64,000 bases of DNA from Nonomuraea basaltis (GCF_005893125.1 NZ_VCJS01000003.1:62001-126000), one strand, 5' to 3'; positions 17,701 through 26,182 are shown, counted from the stretch's first letter. A program made the numbers and translations. The notes: generated by a model from the sequence alone, not told the origin.

Positions 17701-18216
17701 ATGTGTCGAACTCAGATTCGCCCGGCCCGTCCAGAAGACGAGGAACGGGCCAGGCGCTTCCTGACCGGACTGTCGCTGCACACCCAGACGCTGCGGTTCT
17801 TCACCGGCATCCGCACGCCGGCCGCCGGCCTCGTGCGTGCGCTGCTCGCCGTGGACGAGCGCCGCGACGCCCTCGTGGCGACCATCGCCGGAGGCGAGAT
17901 CGTGGGCCACGCCATGAGCTACAGGGGCGGCACCACCGACGTGGAGATCGCGGTGGTCGTGGCCGATCAGTGGCAGGGCTTGGGCCTGGGGTCGAGGCTG
18001 ATCGAGACGCTGCTGCTCCGGGCGGTCGTACGGGGCGCGAGGACCGTGGGCATGGACGTTCTGGGGGAGAACCGGCGGGTGCTGAGGTTCATCCGGAGGC
18101 AGTGGCCGGACGCCAAGATGCGGGTTTCTTCCGGATCGGTTGAGGTGACCGCTATGATCGACAGAGCGGGTCTATTTGCGGAACAACGTTCTGTTGCCAC
18201 ACCATTGACAGTGTGA
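17701..18216 (+). CDS. GNAT family N-acetyltransferase
   Basis: A 171-aa acetyltransferase. The acetyl-CoA binding region is VADQWQGLGLGSRLIETLLL (Q-x-x-G-x-G/A pattern). Acceptor unknown. ATG 17701 is preferred; a TTG at 17665 would add twelve residues that look non-coding. The stop overlaps the start of the following TetR gene, so the pair is cotranscribed. Confidence 0.82.
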   Translation: MCRTQIRPARPEDEERARRFLTGLSLHTQTLRFFTGIRTPAAGLVRALLAVDERRDALVATIAGGEIVGHAMSYRGGTTDVEIAVVVADQWQGLGLGSRLIETLLLRAVVRGARTVGMDVLGENRRVLRFIRRQWPDAKMRVSSGSVEVTAMIDRAGLFAEQRSVATPLTV

Positions 18217-18226
18217 AGAGTGTCAA
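18205..18226. promoter_or_regulatory. TTGACA/TGTCAA palindrome over TetR start
   Basis: TTGACA (18205-18210) and TGTCAA (18221-18226) flank the GTG start of the TetR gene, a spacing typical of TetR operators; autoregulation by blocking initiation is possible. Confidence 0.35.
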
Positions 18227-18809
18227 GAACGGACGCGACGGCCGGACCCGCATCATCGAGGGCGCCCTCCGCCGCTTCAGCCAGGACGGAGTGTCGGCCA
18301 CCACGCTGGCCAGCCTCCGTGAGGAGAGCGGCGTAAGCGTCGGCAGCTTCTACCACCACTTCGCCAGCAAAGAGCACGTCTTCGGCGTGCTGTACACCGA
18401 GATCCTCACCACCTACCAGAGCGCCTTCCTTGCCGAACTGGTCAGCCATCAGGGGGCCCGCGACGGCATCGAGGCCGTCGTGGCCTTCCACATGCGGTGG
18501 GCGGGAGAGCATCCCGAGCGGGCCAGGCTGCTGATCAGCGAGCGGCCGCCGCGCAAGCAAGAGCCGGGCGGGGCGGAGGTCGCCGAGGCCCGGCGGACGT
18601 TCTTCCGGCAGGTCTCCGACTGGTGGCGGCCGCACATGAAGAACGGCCTGCTCCGGCCGGTCCACGCCACCATGTGTTACGTGCTGTGGCTTGGGCCCGC
18701 GCAGGAGATGTGCCGGCTGTGGTTCGCCGGCGCCCACACGCCCACGGACGAGGAGATCAAGGACCTGGGCGAGGCGGCCTGGCAGAGTCTCCGCCAGCGC
18801 TCCGAGTGA
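18213..18809 (+). CDS. TetR family transcriptional regulator
   Basis: A 198-aa TetR protein. HTH: IIEGALRRFSQDGVSATTLA then EESGVSVGSFYHHFASKEHV. The C-terminal domain has no known ligand pattern. GTG start overlaps the stop of the GNAT gene by two bases in another frame. A palindrome spans the start. No obvious target enzyme beside it, unless it controls the GNAT gene or the 2-hydroxyacid dehydrogenase downstream. Confidence 0.88.
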   Translation: MKSVKNGRDGRTRIIEGALRRFSQDGVSATTLASLREESGVSVGSFYHHFASKEHVFGVLYTEILTTYQSAFLAELVSHQGARDGIEAVVAFHMRWAGEHPERARLLISERPPRKQEPGGAEVAEARRTFFRQVSDWWRPHMKNGLLRPVHATMCYVLWLGPAQEMCRLWFAGAHTPTDEEIKDLGEAAWQSLRQRSE

Positions 18810-18973
18810 ACCCACCGCCCCGGCCCGCCGTACCGGCAGCCGCCATCACCGCCCGCTTCTTCGCCCCCGCCGCACCCGAAGCGATGGCTGTGCTCAGCTT
18901 GGCAAGGCCGGAGGTCTGGGTCAGTGCGGGGAGCGATGATCTGATCACGTTCTGTGGTGTTATTGTCCTGAAT

Positions 18974-19936
18974 GTGAGACGACCGCGGGCGCTGGTGTTG
19001 CCCTCCTTGCCGGAGCGCGCGCTCGCCCGCCTGAGCGAGGTGGCCGACCTGATCGAGGTCCCCGCGCGTCCGAGCCTCGGTTTCACCGACGAGCAGCTCG
19101 CCGATCTGGTCGTCGAGACCGGCGCGACCGTGCTCGTCACCGACGGGGACCAGGTCCGCACGTCGGTCCTCGGCCTGCCGCTGGACGTCGTGGCCGTCAT
19201 GGGCCCGCCGACGAGCGTCGACCTGGCGCTGGCCGCCGAGCGCGGCGTCACCGTCCTGCACGCCCGCGACCGTGACCCCGACGCGGTCGCCGAGCTGACG
19301 CTCGCGCTGATGTTCGCGGTCAGCAGGCACATCGTCACGGCCGACAGAGAGGTGCGCCGGGGGCGCGTCTACCGGGGCAAGGTGGCGCCGGCGCAGCGCC
19401 ACCGCGGCCGCCGGCTCACCGGCAGGACGCTCGGCATCGTCGGGTTCGGGCGCGTCGGCAGGGCCATGCGCTGGCGCTGCGAGGGCCTGGGCATGCGGGT
19501 GATCGTCTGCGACCCGCACGTGCCCGAGGCCACCCACTCGCTGCCCGCGCTGCTGTCGGAGGCGGACGTGGTGTCGCTGCACGTGCCGCTGACCGCCGAG
19601 ACGAGGGGCCTGTTCGGGTACGCCGAGTTCGGCGCGATGCGCCCGGGATCGATCTACCTCAACACCGCACGTGGAGCGCTGCACGACCTGACCGCGCTGG
19701 TCGACGCGCTGCGCGGGGGCCACGTGGGTGGCGCGGGGCTCGACCACTTCGAGGGCGAGTGGCTCGACCCGTCACATCCCCTCATCAGGCTGCCGAACGT
19801 GGTGCTGACGCCCCGCCTGGGCGAGGCGACGGGGGAGAGCCGGGAGGAGCTGGCGGAGACGCTGGTGGCGGACATCGCGCGGTTGCTGCGCGGCGAGGAG
19901 CCCGTGTCCGCAACGCCGGCTACCGAGTCCACGTAG
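18974..19936 (+). CDS. D-2-hydroxyacid dehydrogenase-like protein, catalytic His replaced
   Basis: A 320-aa NAD-binding protein of the D-isomer 2-hydroxyacid dehydrogenase family. The Rossmann motif is GIVGFGRVGRAMRWRCEGLG; the substrate arginine lies in LNTARGALHDL and the glutamate in DHFEGEW. The catalytic acid/base normally in TPHxG is Arg here (LTPRLGEATGE, codon CGC at 19814). It may therefore be a non-enzymatic or altered-activity member. The GTG at 18974 starts the homologous region; the frame is open further upstream but that part looks non-coding. Confidence 0.8.
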   Translation: MRRPRALVLPSLPERALARLSEVADLIEVPARPSLGFTDEQLADLVVETGATVLVTDGDQVRTSVLGLPLDVVAVMGPPTSVDLALAAERGVTVLHARDRDPDAVAELTLALMFAVSRHIVTADREVRRGRVYRGKVAPAQRHRGRRLTGRTLGIVGFGRVGRAMRWRCEGLGMRVIVCDPHVPEATHSLPALLSEADVVSLHVPLTAETRGLFGYAEFGAMRPGSIYLNTARGALHDLTALVDALRGGHVGGAGLDHFEGEWLDPSHPLIRLPNVVLTPRLGEATGESREELAETLVADIARLLRGEEPVSATPATEST

Positions 19937-19984
19937 GTCACGCCGGTCATCGGGCGCGGGAAACGAGCCGCCCGCAGCATCCCG

Positions 19985-20287
19985 TCATGCCGGTTGCCGG
20001 ATCCGCGTGGGCACGCGCCAGCTGGCCCTGTCCAGGGAGATGTCCAGCCGCAGGTCGCCGCGGTGCCTGCGCAAACCGGGCACGAGGACCCGGTCGTGCA
20101 CGTTGAACCTGCCCCGGTACGGATAGCCGAACCCGAGCTCGCCGGGCAGCACGCGCAGGTCGTCGCGGTTGCCGCAGCGCGGGCACGTCCACGAGACCAG
20201 GTCCATGCCGCGGTTGTAGTCGGAGCAGGCGCTGAAGTATTCGTCGGGTCCGAATCGGGACTCGCAAGCCAAGCAAGGGATCAGCAT
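19985..20287 (-). CDS. Small zinc-ribbon protein
   Basis: A 100-aa protein with CLACESRF near the start and CPRCGNRDDL about 35 residues later, forming a likely four-cysteine zinc ribbon, followed by a basic beta-rich tail. Not recognised as a named family. ATG 20287 is preceded by GAGGAG at good spacing and is preferred over an upstream start at 20341. Convergent with the dehydrogenase gene. Confidence 0.6.
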   Translation of the reverse strand: MLIPCLACESRFGPDEYFSACSDYNRGMDLVSWTCPRCGNRDDLRVLPGELGFGYPYRGRFNVHDRVLVPGLRRHRGDLRLDISLDRASWRVPTRIRQPA

Positions 20288-20431
20288 GGGGTCCACTCCT
20301 CGGGATGACGTGCTGGCATCCCAAGAGATACCGCGCCCCACTTGGTCACCGCTTGCAGAACACTTGGGTGCTTAAGTAACAGTATGGTCACTGTCGGTAT
20401 CAGATCATGTGTGAGACTCCGGGGTGAAAGG

Positions 20432-21844
20432 ATGGGTTGTGTGGAACGACTGCGCCATCACCTCCTGGAATCCGGCTACACGATCGACGGCGTACGCGAC
20501 AGGCTCGGGAGCATGGCCGCGTCGGCCCTGGCCCGCGAGGAGCTGGTCCCCGCCCTGCGCGCGACCGCGGACGGCGATCCGCTCGCTACGTTGATCAGAT
20601 TGTGGTGGCTCGGCGTACCCGTTCCCGCCAAGGACGTCGCGCCGGAGGTCCTCGGTTCCGGGCTGGTCGCGGCCGACGGCGACCAAGTCAGCGCGACCGT
20701 CCACCTCCAGCCCTGGGAGACCGGTGGCTACCTCGTCTCCGACCGCAAGGTGCGGCCCGGCGACGCCGCGCTGCGGCCCGACCACGTCGTGGGGGCCGGC
20801 GGTGCGTCCGCCAACCTGGCCCAGCTCGTCAGCCGCCGCCCGGTCCGGCGCGCGCTCGACCTGGGCACCGGCTGCGGCGTCCAGGTGCTGCACCTGGCCG
20901 GAAGGGCCGAGCACGTCGTGGCCACCGACCTCAACCCGCGGGCGCTGGAGCTGGCCAGGCTGAGCTGGCAGCTGTCCGGGGTGGAGGGCGTGGAGGCGCG
21001 TGCGGGCTCCATGTACGAGCCGGTCGAGGACGACCTGTTCGACCTGATCGTGAGCAACCCGCCGTTCGTCATCGCCCCCAGGCGCGAGGGCACGCTGACC
21101 TACCGCGAGTCGGGCGGCGACGGCGACGGCTTCTGCCGCGACCTCGTACGCCGCACCCCCCGCCACCTCAACCCCGGCGGCCAGGCCCACTTCCTGGCCA
21201 ACTGGCTGCACGTCGAGGGCGAGGACTGGCACGACCGGGTCGGCGGCTGGCTGCGCGAGACCGGCTGCGACTCCTGGGTGGTCCAGCGGGACGTGCAGGA
21301 TCCGGCGGAATACGTCGAGCTGTGGCTCAGGGACTCGGCCGAGCAGGGCACCGCCCGCTACGCCGAGCTCTATGACCGCTGGCTGGCCTGGTTCGACGAG
21401 CGCAAGGTCGAGGGCGTCGGCTTCGGCTGGATCACCATGCGCAACTCCGGCACGCTCGACCCGGTCGTCCGCGTCGAGCATCTCGACCACCAGGTCGTGC
21501 TCCCGGTCGGCGACTACGTGGACTCCGTGCTCGACGCGATCGCCGCCGCGCACCGGGCCAAGGGGCTGGACGCGGCGCTGCTGCGTACCGCCGACGGCCT
21601 GCTCGACGAGCGGATCGGCCTGCCGGGCGCGGAGGACCCGATCCGCATCGTCCTGCGCCAGACGCAGGGGCTGCGGCGCAGCAGGGAGGTCGGCACGGTG
21701 GAGGCCGCGCTGGCCGGCGTGTGCGACGGCGAGCTGGCGCTCGGCCCTCTGCTCAACGTGATCGCCGAGCTGGTCGGCGACGGCGAGCTGCCCGGCCCCG
21801 ACGCGGTCAGACCCCTCATAGCCGAGGGTTACTTCCTTCTTTGA
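20432..21844 (+). CDS. SAM-dependent methyltransferase with extra N- and C-terminal domains
   Basis: A 470-aa protein. The N-terminal 120 residues are a helical domain, the middle is a class I methyltransferase with ALDLGTGCGVQVLHLAG (SAM site) and IVSNPPFVIAPR, and the C-terminal 200 residues are a further conserved extension. The NPPF motif indicates methylation of a nitrogen in a planar or amide group, as in HemK/PrmC or N6-adenine and ribosomal guanine methyltransferases. Substrate unknown. ATG 20432 chosen; GTG 20441 is possible and has a better-spaced GAAAGG. Confidence 0.82.
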   Translation: MGCVERLRHHLLESGYTIDGVRDRLGSMAASALAREELVPALRATADGDPLATLIRLWWLGVPVPAKDVAPEVLGSGLVAADGDQVSATVHLQPWETGGYLVSDRKVRPGDAALRPDHVVGAGGASANLAQLVSRRPVRRALDLGTGCGVQVLHLAGRAEHVVATDLNPRALELARLSWQLSGVEGVEARAGSMYEPVEDDLFDLIVSNPPFVIAPRREGTLTYRESGGDGDGFCRDLVRRTPRHLNPGGQAHFLANWLHVEGEDWHDRVGGWLRETGCDSWVVQRDVQDPAEYVELWLRDSAEQGTARYAELYDRWLAWFDERKVEGVGFGWITMRNSGTLDPVVRVEHLDHQVVLPVGDYVDSVLDAIAAAHRAKGLDAALLRTADGLLDERIGLPGAEDPIRIVLRQTQGLRRSREVGTVEAALAGVCDGELALGPLLNVIAELVGDGELPGPDAVRPLIAEGYFLL

Positions 21845-21872
21845 TTCGCTGTTGATTCGACGTTGACCGGTT
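21840..21872 (+). promoter_or_regulatory. Three 11-bp direct repeats, SARP-type box
   Basis: TTTGATTCGCT, GTTGATTCGAC and GTTGACCGGTT follow each other at an exact 11-bp period, the architecture of SARP-binding heptamers with four-base spacers. A TAGCCA (-10-like) follows at 21885-21890. Confidence 0.5.
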
Positions 21873-21891
21873 GGGTGGAGGCTCTAGCCAG

Positions 21892-21923
21892 GACACGGAC
21901 CTGGGGGGTTCGAGGGCCGTGTC
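21892..21923 (+). repeat. Hairpin downstream of SARP-type box
   Basis: GACACGGACCT pairs with AGGGCCGTGTC with a single A-G mismatch. It would form the 5' end of a transcript from the promoter at 21885. A similar hairpin lies at 25286-25312. Confidence 0.6.
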
Positions 21924-21993
21924 AGGTCCGGCCGGTCGTCTGTGTGAGGCGGCTAGCCACCACGTGGAGCATCCGGATAACCGGGCCCCCTAG
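21919..21993 (+). CDS. Possible 24-residue peptide
   Basis: GTG start in the right arm of the hairpin, 24 sense codons, then TAG. A G-rich stretch ten bases upstream could serve as ribosome site. No homology is known to me; coding potential is unproven. It is listed only because it follows a plausible SARP-controlled promoter beside an AfsR-like gene, where small peptides such as AfsS are known. Confidence 0.2.
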   Translation: MSGPAGRLCEAASHHVEHPDNRAP

Positions 21994-22117
21994 CGAAGCG
22001 TGGTGGTGAAGATGACCGGCCGGGCTGATAAATGCCGATCACGAGCGCGATCGTGACTCCCTAAGGACAGCCTTGATCAACCATGTGTGGATGACACGTC
22101 TGGACGACGAGCTGTAC

Positions 22118-25100
22118 TCAGGACTCGACGACGGCCCCGGCGGCGGATTCGGCGTCGGGGATGCTGTCGAGCAGGACCTTGAGATCTCCGGCCTCGGGCG
22201 CGCCGAGCCTGGAGAAGATCTCGAAGGCCTGCCGTAGGCAGTCCGAGCTCCTCGTCACGCTGCCGAGACCGCGCAGCGCCTTGCCCAGCACGGTGAGCGA
22301 CAGCGCCTCGCCGTACGGGTGCCCGATCTCACGGGAGACCACCAGGGCCTGCTCCGCGTGGCGTACGGCGTCGGGGTAGCGCTCGGCCGCGATGAAGGTC
22401 TCGGCCAGCCTGGAGCACACCCGCTGCTCCCAGACCCGCTGCTTGCCGGCCCGGAAATAGGCGAGGCACTCGGCGTGGTGATGCACGGCCTCGGTGAGGC
22501 GGCCGACCCGGGACAGGACGATGCCGAGGTGGTAGCGGGCCCGGGCGGTGCCGGCGCCGCTGCCGATCTCGGTGAAGATGGCCAGGCCCTTCTCCGCCGC
22601 CGCGATGGCGTCCTCGGGACGGCCGAGGCCGAGGTGGTCGCGGGCCGAGTAGCTGAGGACCAGCGCCTCGCCGGCGGGCACGCCGTTCTCGCGGTAGAAG
22701 GCCATGGCCGCGTCGAACCAGGACAGGGCCTCGGTGTGGCGGCGCTGCCGGCCGATGACGACGGCCAGGGCGTTCAGCACCTCGCCGGTGACGATCTTCT
22801 CGCCGCGCTCGGACGACAGCTCGTGCACGCGCCTGAACTGCGCCTCGGCCTCCCTGAGCCGGTTGCCGGCGAACAGGACCCGGCCCAGCACGTAGCGCGC
22901 CCGCAGCTCCCCGGCGGTGTCGCCGATGTTCTGGGCGGTGGCCAGCGCGGCCCGGGTGCTGTGGTCGAACTCGCGCGTGTGCGTGCCGGACTCCAGCAGC
23001 GGCTCCATCGCCACCAGCAGGTCGGCGGCGGGCAGGAGCTGCTCGCCGGTACGGGCGGCCGCGGCGGCCTGGTTGATGGCCGCGAACAGCGAGTCGCCCT
23101 CGGCGATCAGCCAGGCGACGGCCTCGTCGGCGGAGCCGAACGCGCGCCCGCTGCCGACCGTCACGAGGTTGGCCGGGATCATGCTGCCCTCGTAGGCCAG
23201 CTGGTGCGCGGACTGGGCCGAGGCCAGGTAGAAGCCGAGCAGCCGGCGCAGCGCCATCGTGCGGGCCTGGGGGCGCTCGGTCTTCTCCAGCGCCCGCCTG
23301 GCGAACAGCTTGAGCAGGTCGTGGAAGCGGTAGCGGCCGGGCGCGGGCGCCTCCAGCAGGCTGGCGTCCACGAGCGACTCCAGCACCTCCTCGGACTCGA
23401 ACGCGCCCAGCGACAGCACGGCGGCCGCGGCGCCCGCGGAGATGTCGGGCCCGTTGGGCAGCGAGAGCAGCCGGAACGCGCGAGCCTGGGGGGCCTCGAG
23501 CTGGCCGTACCCGAGCGCGAACGTGGCCTCGACGGCCAGGTTGCCCACCCGCATCTCGTCCAGGCGGCGCTGCTCGTCGGCCAGCCTGGACACCAGCGAC
23601 GCGACCGTCCAGGAGGGGCGCGCGGCGAGCCGGGCCGCCACGATGCGCACCGCCAGCGGCAGGAACCCGCACGCGGCCACCACGTCCATGGCCGCGCCGT
23701 GCTCGGCCGACACGCGCTCGGCTCCGGCCACCGACGAGAACAGCGACAGTGCCTCGTCCGGCTCCATCACGTCCAGGTCGATGAGCCTGGCGGAGGGCAG
23801 GTCGGCCAGCTTGACCCGGCTGGTGACGATGGCCGCGCACCCGGGTGAGCCCGGCAGCAGCGGGCTGACCTGCTCGGCGTCGCGGGCGTTGTCCAGCAGC
23901 ACCAGGATGCGCCGCTCGGCCAGGATCGACCGGTAGAGCGCGGACCGCTCAGGGAGCCCGTCGGGGATGACGTCCGGCGGGATGCCGAGCGCGCGCAGGA
24001 ACCCGCCGAGCGCCGACTCGGGCGCGGTCGCCTCATCGGTGTAACCACGCAGGTCGGCGTAGAGCTGCCCGTCGGGGAACACGTCGTCGACCTGGTGGGC
24101 GACGTGCACGGCCAGCGTGGTCTTGCCGACGCCGCCGATGCCGGAGATCGCCGCGACCGGCACGCCCTCGGCCGGAGACTGGGCCGACAGCAGCGTGCGC
24201 AGGCGTACGATCAGCTCCTTGCGGCCGGTGAAGTCGTTGACGGCGGCAGGGAGCTGGGCGGGCCGGGGCAGCTCCATCGCCGGTGGCTGCTCCTCCTCGT
24301 CCGCGGGCTCGTCCGCGGGCGCCTCAGAGGTGATCGGCGCAGGGGCGGCCAGCGCGGGGTCGGCGGCCAGGATGCGCTGGTGCAGCGCGGCCAGCTCGGG
24401 CCCGGGCTCGATGCCCAGCTCGTCGATGAGCGCCTCGCGCGTCTCGGTGAAGACGTTGAGCGCGTCGCCCTGCCGCCCGCACCGGTAGAGGGCCAGCATG
24501 AGCTGGGCGCGCAGCCGCTCGCGCAGCGGGTGGTCGGCGGTCAGCGCGATCAGCTCGGAGACGATCTTCGCGTGGTTGCCGAGCTCCAGGTCCACGTCCA
24601 TGAGCGTCTCGATGACGCTGATGCGGCGCTCGATGAGCCGGTCGCGCTGGTGCTCGGCGTACGGTCCTACGGTGCCGGCCAGCGGCTCGCCCTCGAACAG
24701 CGCGAGCGCGGCGCGCAGCCCCTCGCCGGCCTCGCGCAGCCGGCCACCCTTGCGCGCGGCCTCGGCCTCGCGGCTGACGCGCTCGAACCGGGTCAGGTCC
24801 AGCGCGCCGTCGGGCAGCTGCAGCGCGTAGCCCCTGCCGATGGACGTCAGCAGCTCCGGACGGGAGCGGGCGGGCCGGTCGGGCTCCAGCACCGTGCGGA
24901 GCCTGGAGACGTACGTGCGCAGCGCCCCCAGGGCGCGCGGCGGCGCTTCCTCGCCCCAGACCGCGTCGATCATCTCGTTGGGCGTGACCGCGTGGCCCTC
25001 CCGCAGGAGCAGCATGCCGAGGATGGAACGCTGCAGCGGTGTGCCCAGGTCGAGTTCCCGGCCATCACGCCACGCGCGGACAGGACCGAGCACGGCGAAC

Positions 25101-25132
25101 CGCAGCCCGCTCTCAACGCTCTGACCAGCCAT
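22118..25132 (-). CDS. AfsR/SARP family regulator with NB-ARC and TPR domains
   Basis: A 1,004-aa regulator. Residues about 8-95 form the OmpR-like winged helix (LRFAVLGPVRAWRDGRELDL), 95-250 the bacterial transcriptional activator domain, 285-560 an NB-ARC ATPase with P-loop ISGIGGVGKTTLA and Walker B RRILVLLDNA, and the C-terminal half is tetratricopeptide repeats. AfsR-type proteins activate secondary metabolism and respond to Ser/Thr kinases in Streptomyces. ATG 25132 starts the conserved part; 13 extra residues are possible upstream. Both flanks carry 11-bp direct repeats with a GTTGA core, likely binding sites of this or a related SARP. Confidence 0.92.
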   Translation of the reverse strand: MAGQSVESGLRFAVLGPVRAWRDGRELDLGTPLQRSILGMLLLREGHAVTPNEMIDAVWGEEAPPRALGALRTYVSRLRTVLEPDRPARSRPELLTSIGRGYALQLPDGALDLTRFERVSREAEAARKGGRLREAGEGLRAALALFEGEPLAGTVGPYAEHQRDRLIERRISVIETLMDVDLELGNHAKIVSELIALTADHPLRERLRAQLMLALYRCGRQGDALNVFTETREALIDELGIEPGPELAALHQRILAADPALAAPAPITSEAPADEPADEEEQPPAMELPRPAQLPAAVNDFTGRKELIVRLRTLLSAQSPAEGVPVAAISGIGGVGKTTLAVHVAHQVDDVFPDGQLYADLRGYTDEATAPESALGGFLRALGIPPDVIPDGLPERSALYRSILAERRILVLLDNARDAEQVSPLLPGSPGCAAIVTSRVKLADLPSARLIDLDVMEPDEALSLFSSVAGAERVSAEHGAAMDVVAACGFLPLAVRIVAARLAARPSWTVASLVSRLADEQRRLDEMRVGNLAVEATFALGYGQLEAPQARAFRLLSLPNGPDISAGAAAAVLSLGAFESEEVLESLVDASLLEAPAPGRYRFHDLLKLFARRALEKTERPQARTMALRRLLGFYLASAQSAHQLAYEGSMIPANLVTVGSGRAFGSADEAVAWLIAEGDSLFAAINQAAAAARTGEQLLPAADLLVAMEPLLESGTHTREFDHSTRAALATAQNIGDTAGELRARYVLGRVLFAGNRLREAEAQFRRVHELSSERGEKIVTGEVLNALAVVIGRQRRHTEALSWFDAAMAFYRENGVPAGEALVLSYSARDHLGLGRPEDAIAAAEKGLAIFTEIGSGAGTARARYHLGIVLSRVGRLTEAVHHHAECLAYFRAGKQRVWEQRVCSRLAETFIAAERYPDAVRHAEQALVVSREIGHPYGEALSLTVLGKALRGLGSVTRSSDCLRQAFEIFSRLGAPEAGDLKVLLDSIPDAESAAGAVVES

Positions 25133-25226
25133 GCCGTCTGTCTCCAAGCCAATGGAACGATTTGTTACCAAATGATAGATCCATCATTGCTCGTCACCTA
25201 GATCCGGGTTGATCGTTCACTGAGCC

Positions 25227-25259
25227 GTTGATCCGCCTTTAATCGGGTGTTGAGCACGC
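25227..25259 (+). promoter_or_regulatory. Three 11-bp direct repeats upstream of AfsR-like gene
   Basis: GTTGATCCGCC, TTTAATCGGGT and GTTGAGCACGC at 25227, 25238 and 25249 repeat with an 11-bp period. A TAGGCA (25282-25287) and a hairpin follow on the plus strand, mirroring the element at 21840. Confidence 0.45.
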
Positions 25260-25285
25260 CCCTGGATGCTGATGGTCGGGCTAGG

Positions 25286-25312
25286 CATGACGCACCGCGG
25301 GGGCGTGTCATG
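25286..25312 (+). repeat. Hairpin upstream of AfsR-like gene
   Basis: CATGACGCACC pairs with GGCGTGTCATG (one mismatch, one wobble) around GCGGG. It resembles the hairpin at 21892-21923 in position and in its GTGTC right arm. Confidence 0.6.
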
Positions 25313-25330
25313 TAGAGCGAATGTAGGCAG

Positions 25331-25370
25331 GGAAAAATACAGGCCCCGCCCGGAAAGTTGGGCGGGGCCT
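25331..25370 (-). terminator. Rho-independent terminator of GNAT gene
   Basis: AGGCCCCGCCC and GGGCGGGGCCT (25341-25351, 25360-25370) form a perfect 11-bp stem; on the minus strand it is followed by GTATTTTTCCC. Confidence 0.88.
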
Positions 25371-25396
25371 CAGTGGGTGGGCGCAGTGGACGGGTT

Positions 25397-26041
25397 CTAG
25401 GCTGCCTCGAACAGTCCCATCCGCATGGCCAGTCGCTCCCGGACGAGCGGCCATTCGGAGTTCAGGATCGAGTAGAACGCGGTATCTCGGACCGTGTTGT
25501 CGGCGCCTCGGCTTTCCGCTCGCCGCACCCCGTCGAAGTGTGCGCCGAGGGCCTCGATGGCGGCCCGGGACCTGATGTTGCGTACGTCTGCCTTGAGGGT
25601 GATGCGGTGGACGTTCCACGTCTCGAAGGCGAGCGAGAGCATCAGGAACTTGCTCTCCCGGTTGACACCCGTGCCCTGGGCGCAGGCGCCCAGCCAGGTG
25701 TATCCGATGTCGGCCACGGACGGAACGTCGCCCACCGCACAGTGTGTACCCGGAGGCCAGGGCATGGGGCCCTGCCAGTACTCCAGGTTCATGAGACGGG
25801 TGGCACCGACCACGCGGTCGGTGTTCAGCCACCGGATGGCGAAGGGCAACGTGCGGCCCTCCGCCTGCTCAGCCATAGCGGCCTCCACGTAGGAGACCAT
25901 GTCGTCCCGGCCATTCGGGACACGAGTGAAGGCGTAAGTGGCACGGTCTTCACTCGCCGCGGCGACCAGCTCATCGACCGCCGCGAAGCTGAGAGGTTCC
26001 AGGCGCACGGAGCGCCCGGACAGGGTGACAAGAGCGGGCAT
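25397..26041 (-). CDS. GNAT acetyltransferase, RimJ/RimL type
   Basis: A 214-aa acetyltransferase of the ribosomal-protein-alanine type. The diagnostic segment GACAQGTGVNRESKFLMLSL, followed by AFETWNVHRITLKADVRN and NIRSRAAIEALGAH, is the RimJ/RimL acetyl-CoA region. It likely acetylates a protein N-terminus or a small amine. ATG 26041 (MPALVTLSGRSVRLEPL) starts the domain; thirteen residues upstream look spurious. It has its own intrinsic terminator and a palindrome-rich promoter. Confidence 0.86.
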   Translation of the reverse strand: MPALVTLSGRSVRLEPLSFAAVDELVAAASEDRATYAFTRVPNGRDDMVSYVEAAMAEQAEGRTLPFAIRWLNTDRVVGATRLMNLEYWQGPMPWPPGTHCAVGDVPSVADIGYTWLGACAQGTGVNRESKFLMLSLAFETWNVHRITLKADVRNIRSRAAIEALGAHFDGVRRAESRGADNTVRDTAFYSILNSEWPLVRERLAMRMGLFEAA

Positions 26042-26096
26042 GAGCACATGATGGGGGGAACTGGGCGTGCACGTAACCATGCCGCTAGGGAGATCT

Positions 26097-26130
26097 TTTG
26101 CAGGTTTCTGCAGAAGGGGTGTTTCTGCAG
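26097..26130. promoter_or_regulatory. TGCAG repeats between GNAT and aminotransferase genes
   Basis: TTTCTGCAG occurs twice 17 bp apart (26105 and 26122) and a related TTTTGCAGG stands at 26097; the first includes the palindrome TTCTGCAGAA. Relatively AT-rich promoter of the minus-strand GNAT gene. Confidence 0.35.
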
Positions 26131-26182
26131 GTCAGAGGCCCCTTTTGGGGGATGGCAAACCGGCTCTTGGGGAAAGATTCGC

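Noticed and set aside
18497..18973. N-terminal extension of the 2-hydroxyacid dehydrogenase into the TetR gene
   Set aside because: The added residues are the TetR gene in another frame; homology begins at 18974. An ATG at 18884 adds residues with no family match.
25305..25400. Small frame downstream of the second SARP-type element
   Set aside because: It crosses the perfect terminator stem and the 3' end of the GNAT gene, so coding is unlikely.
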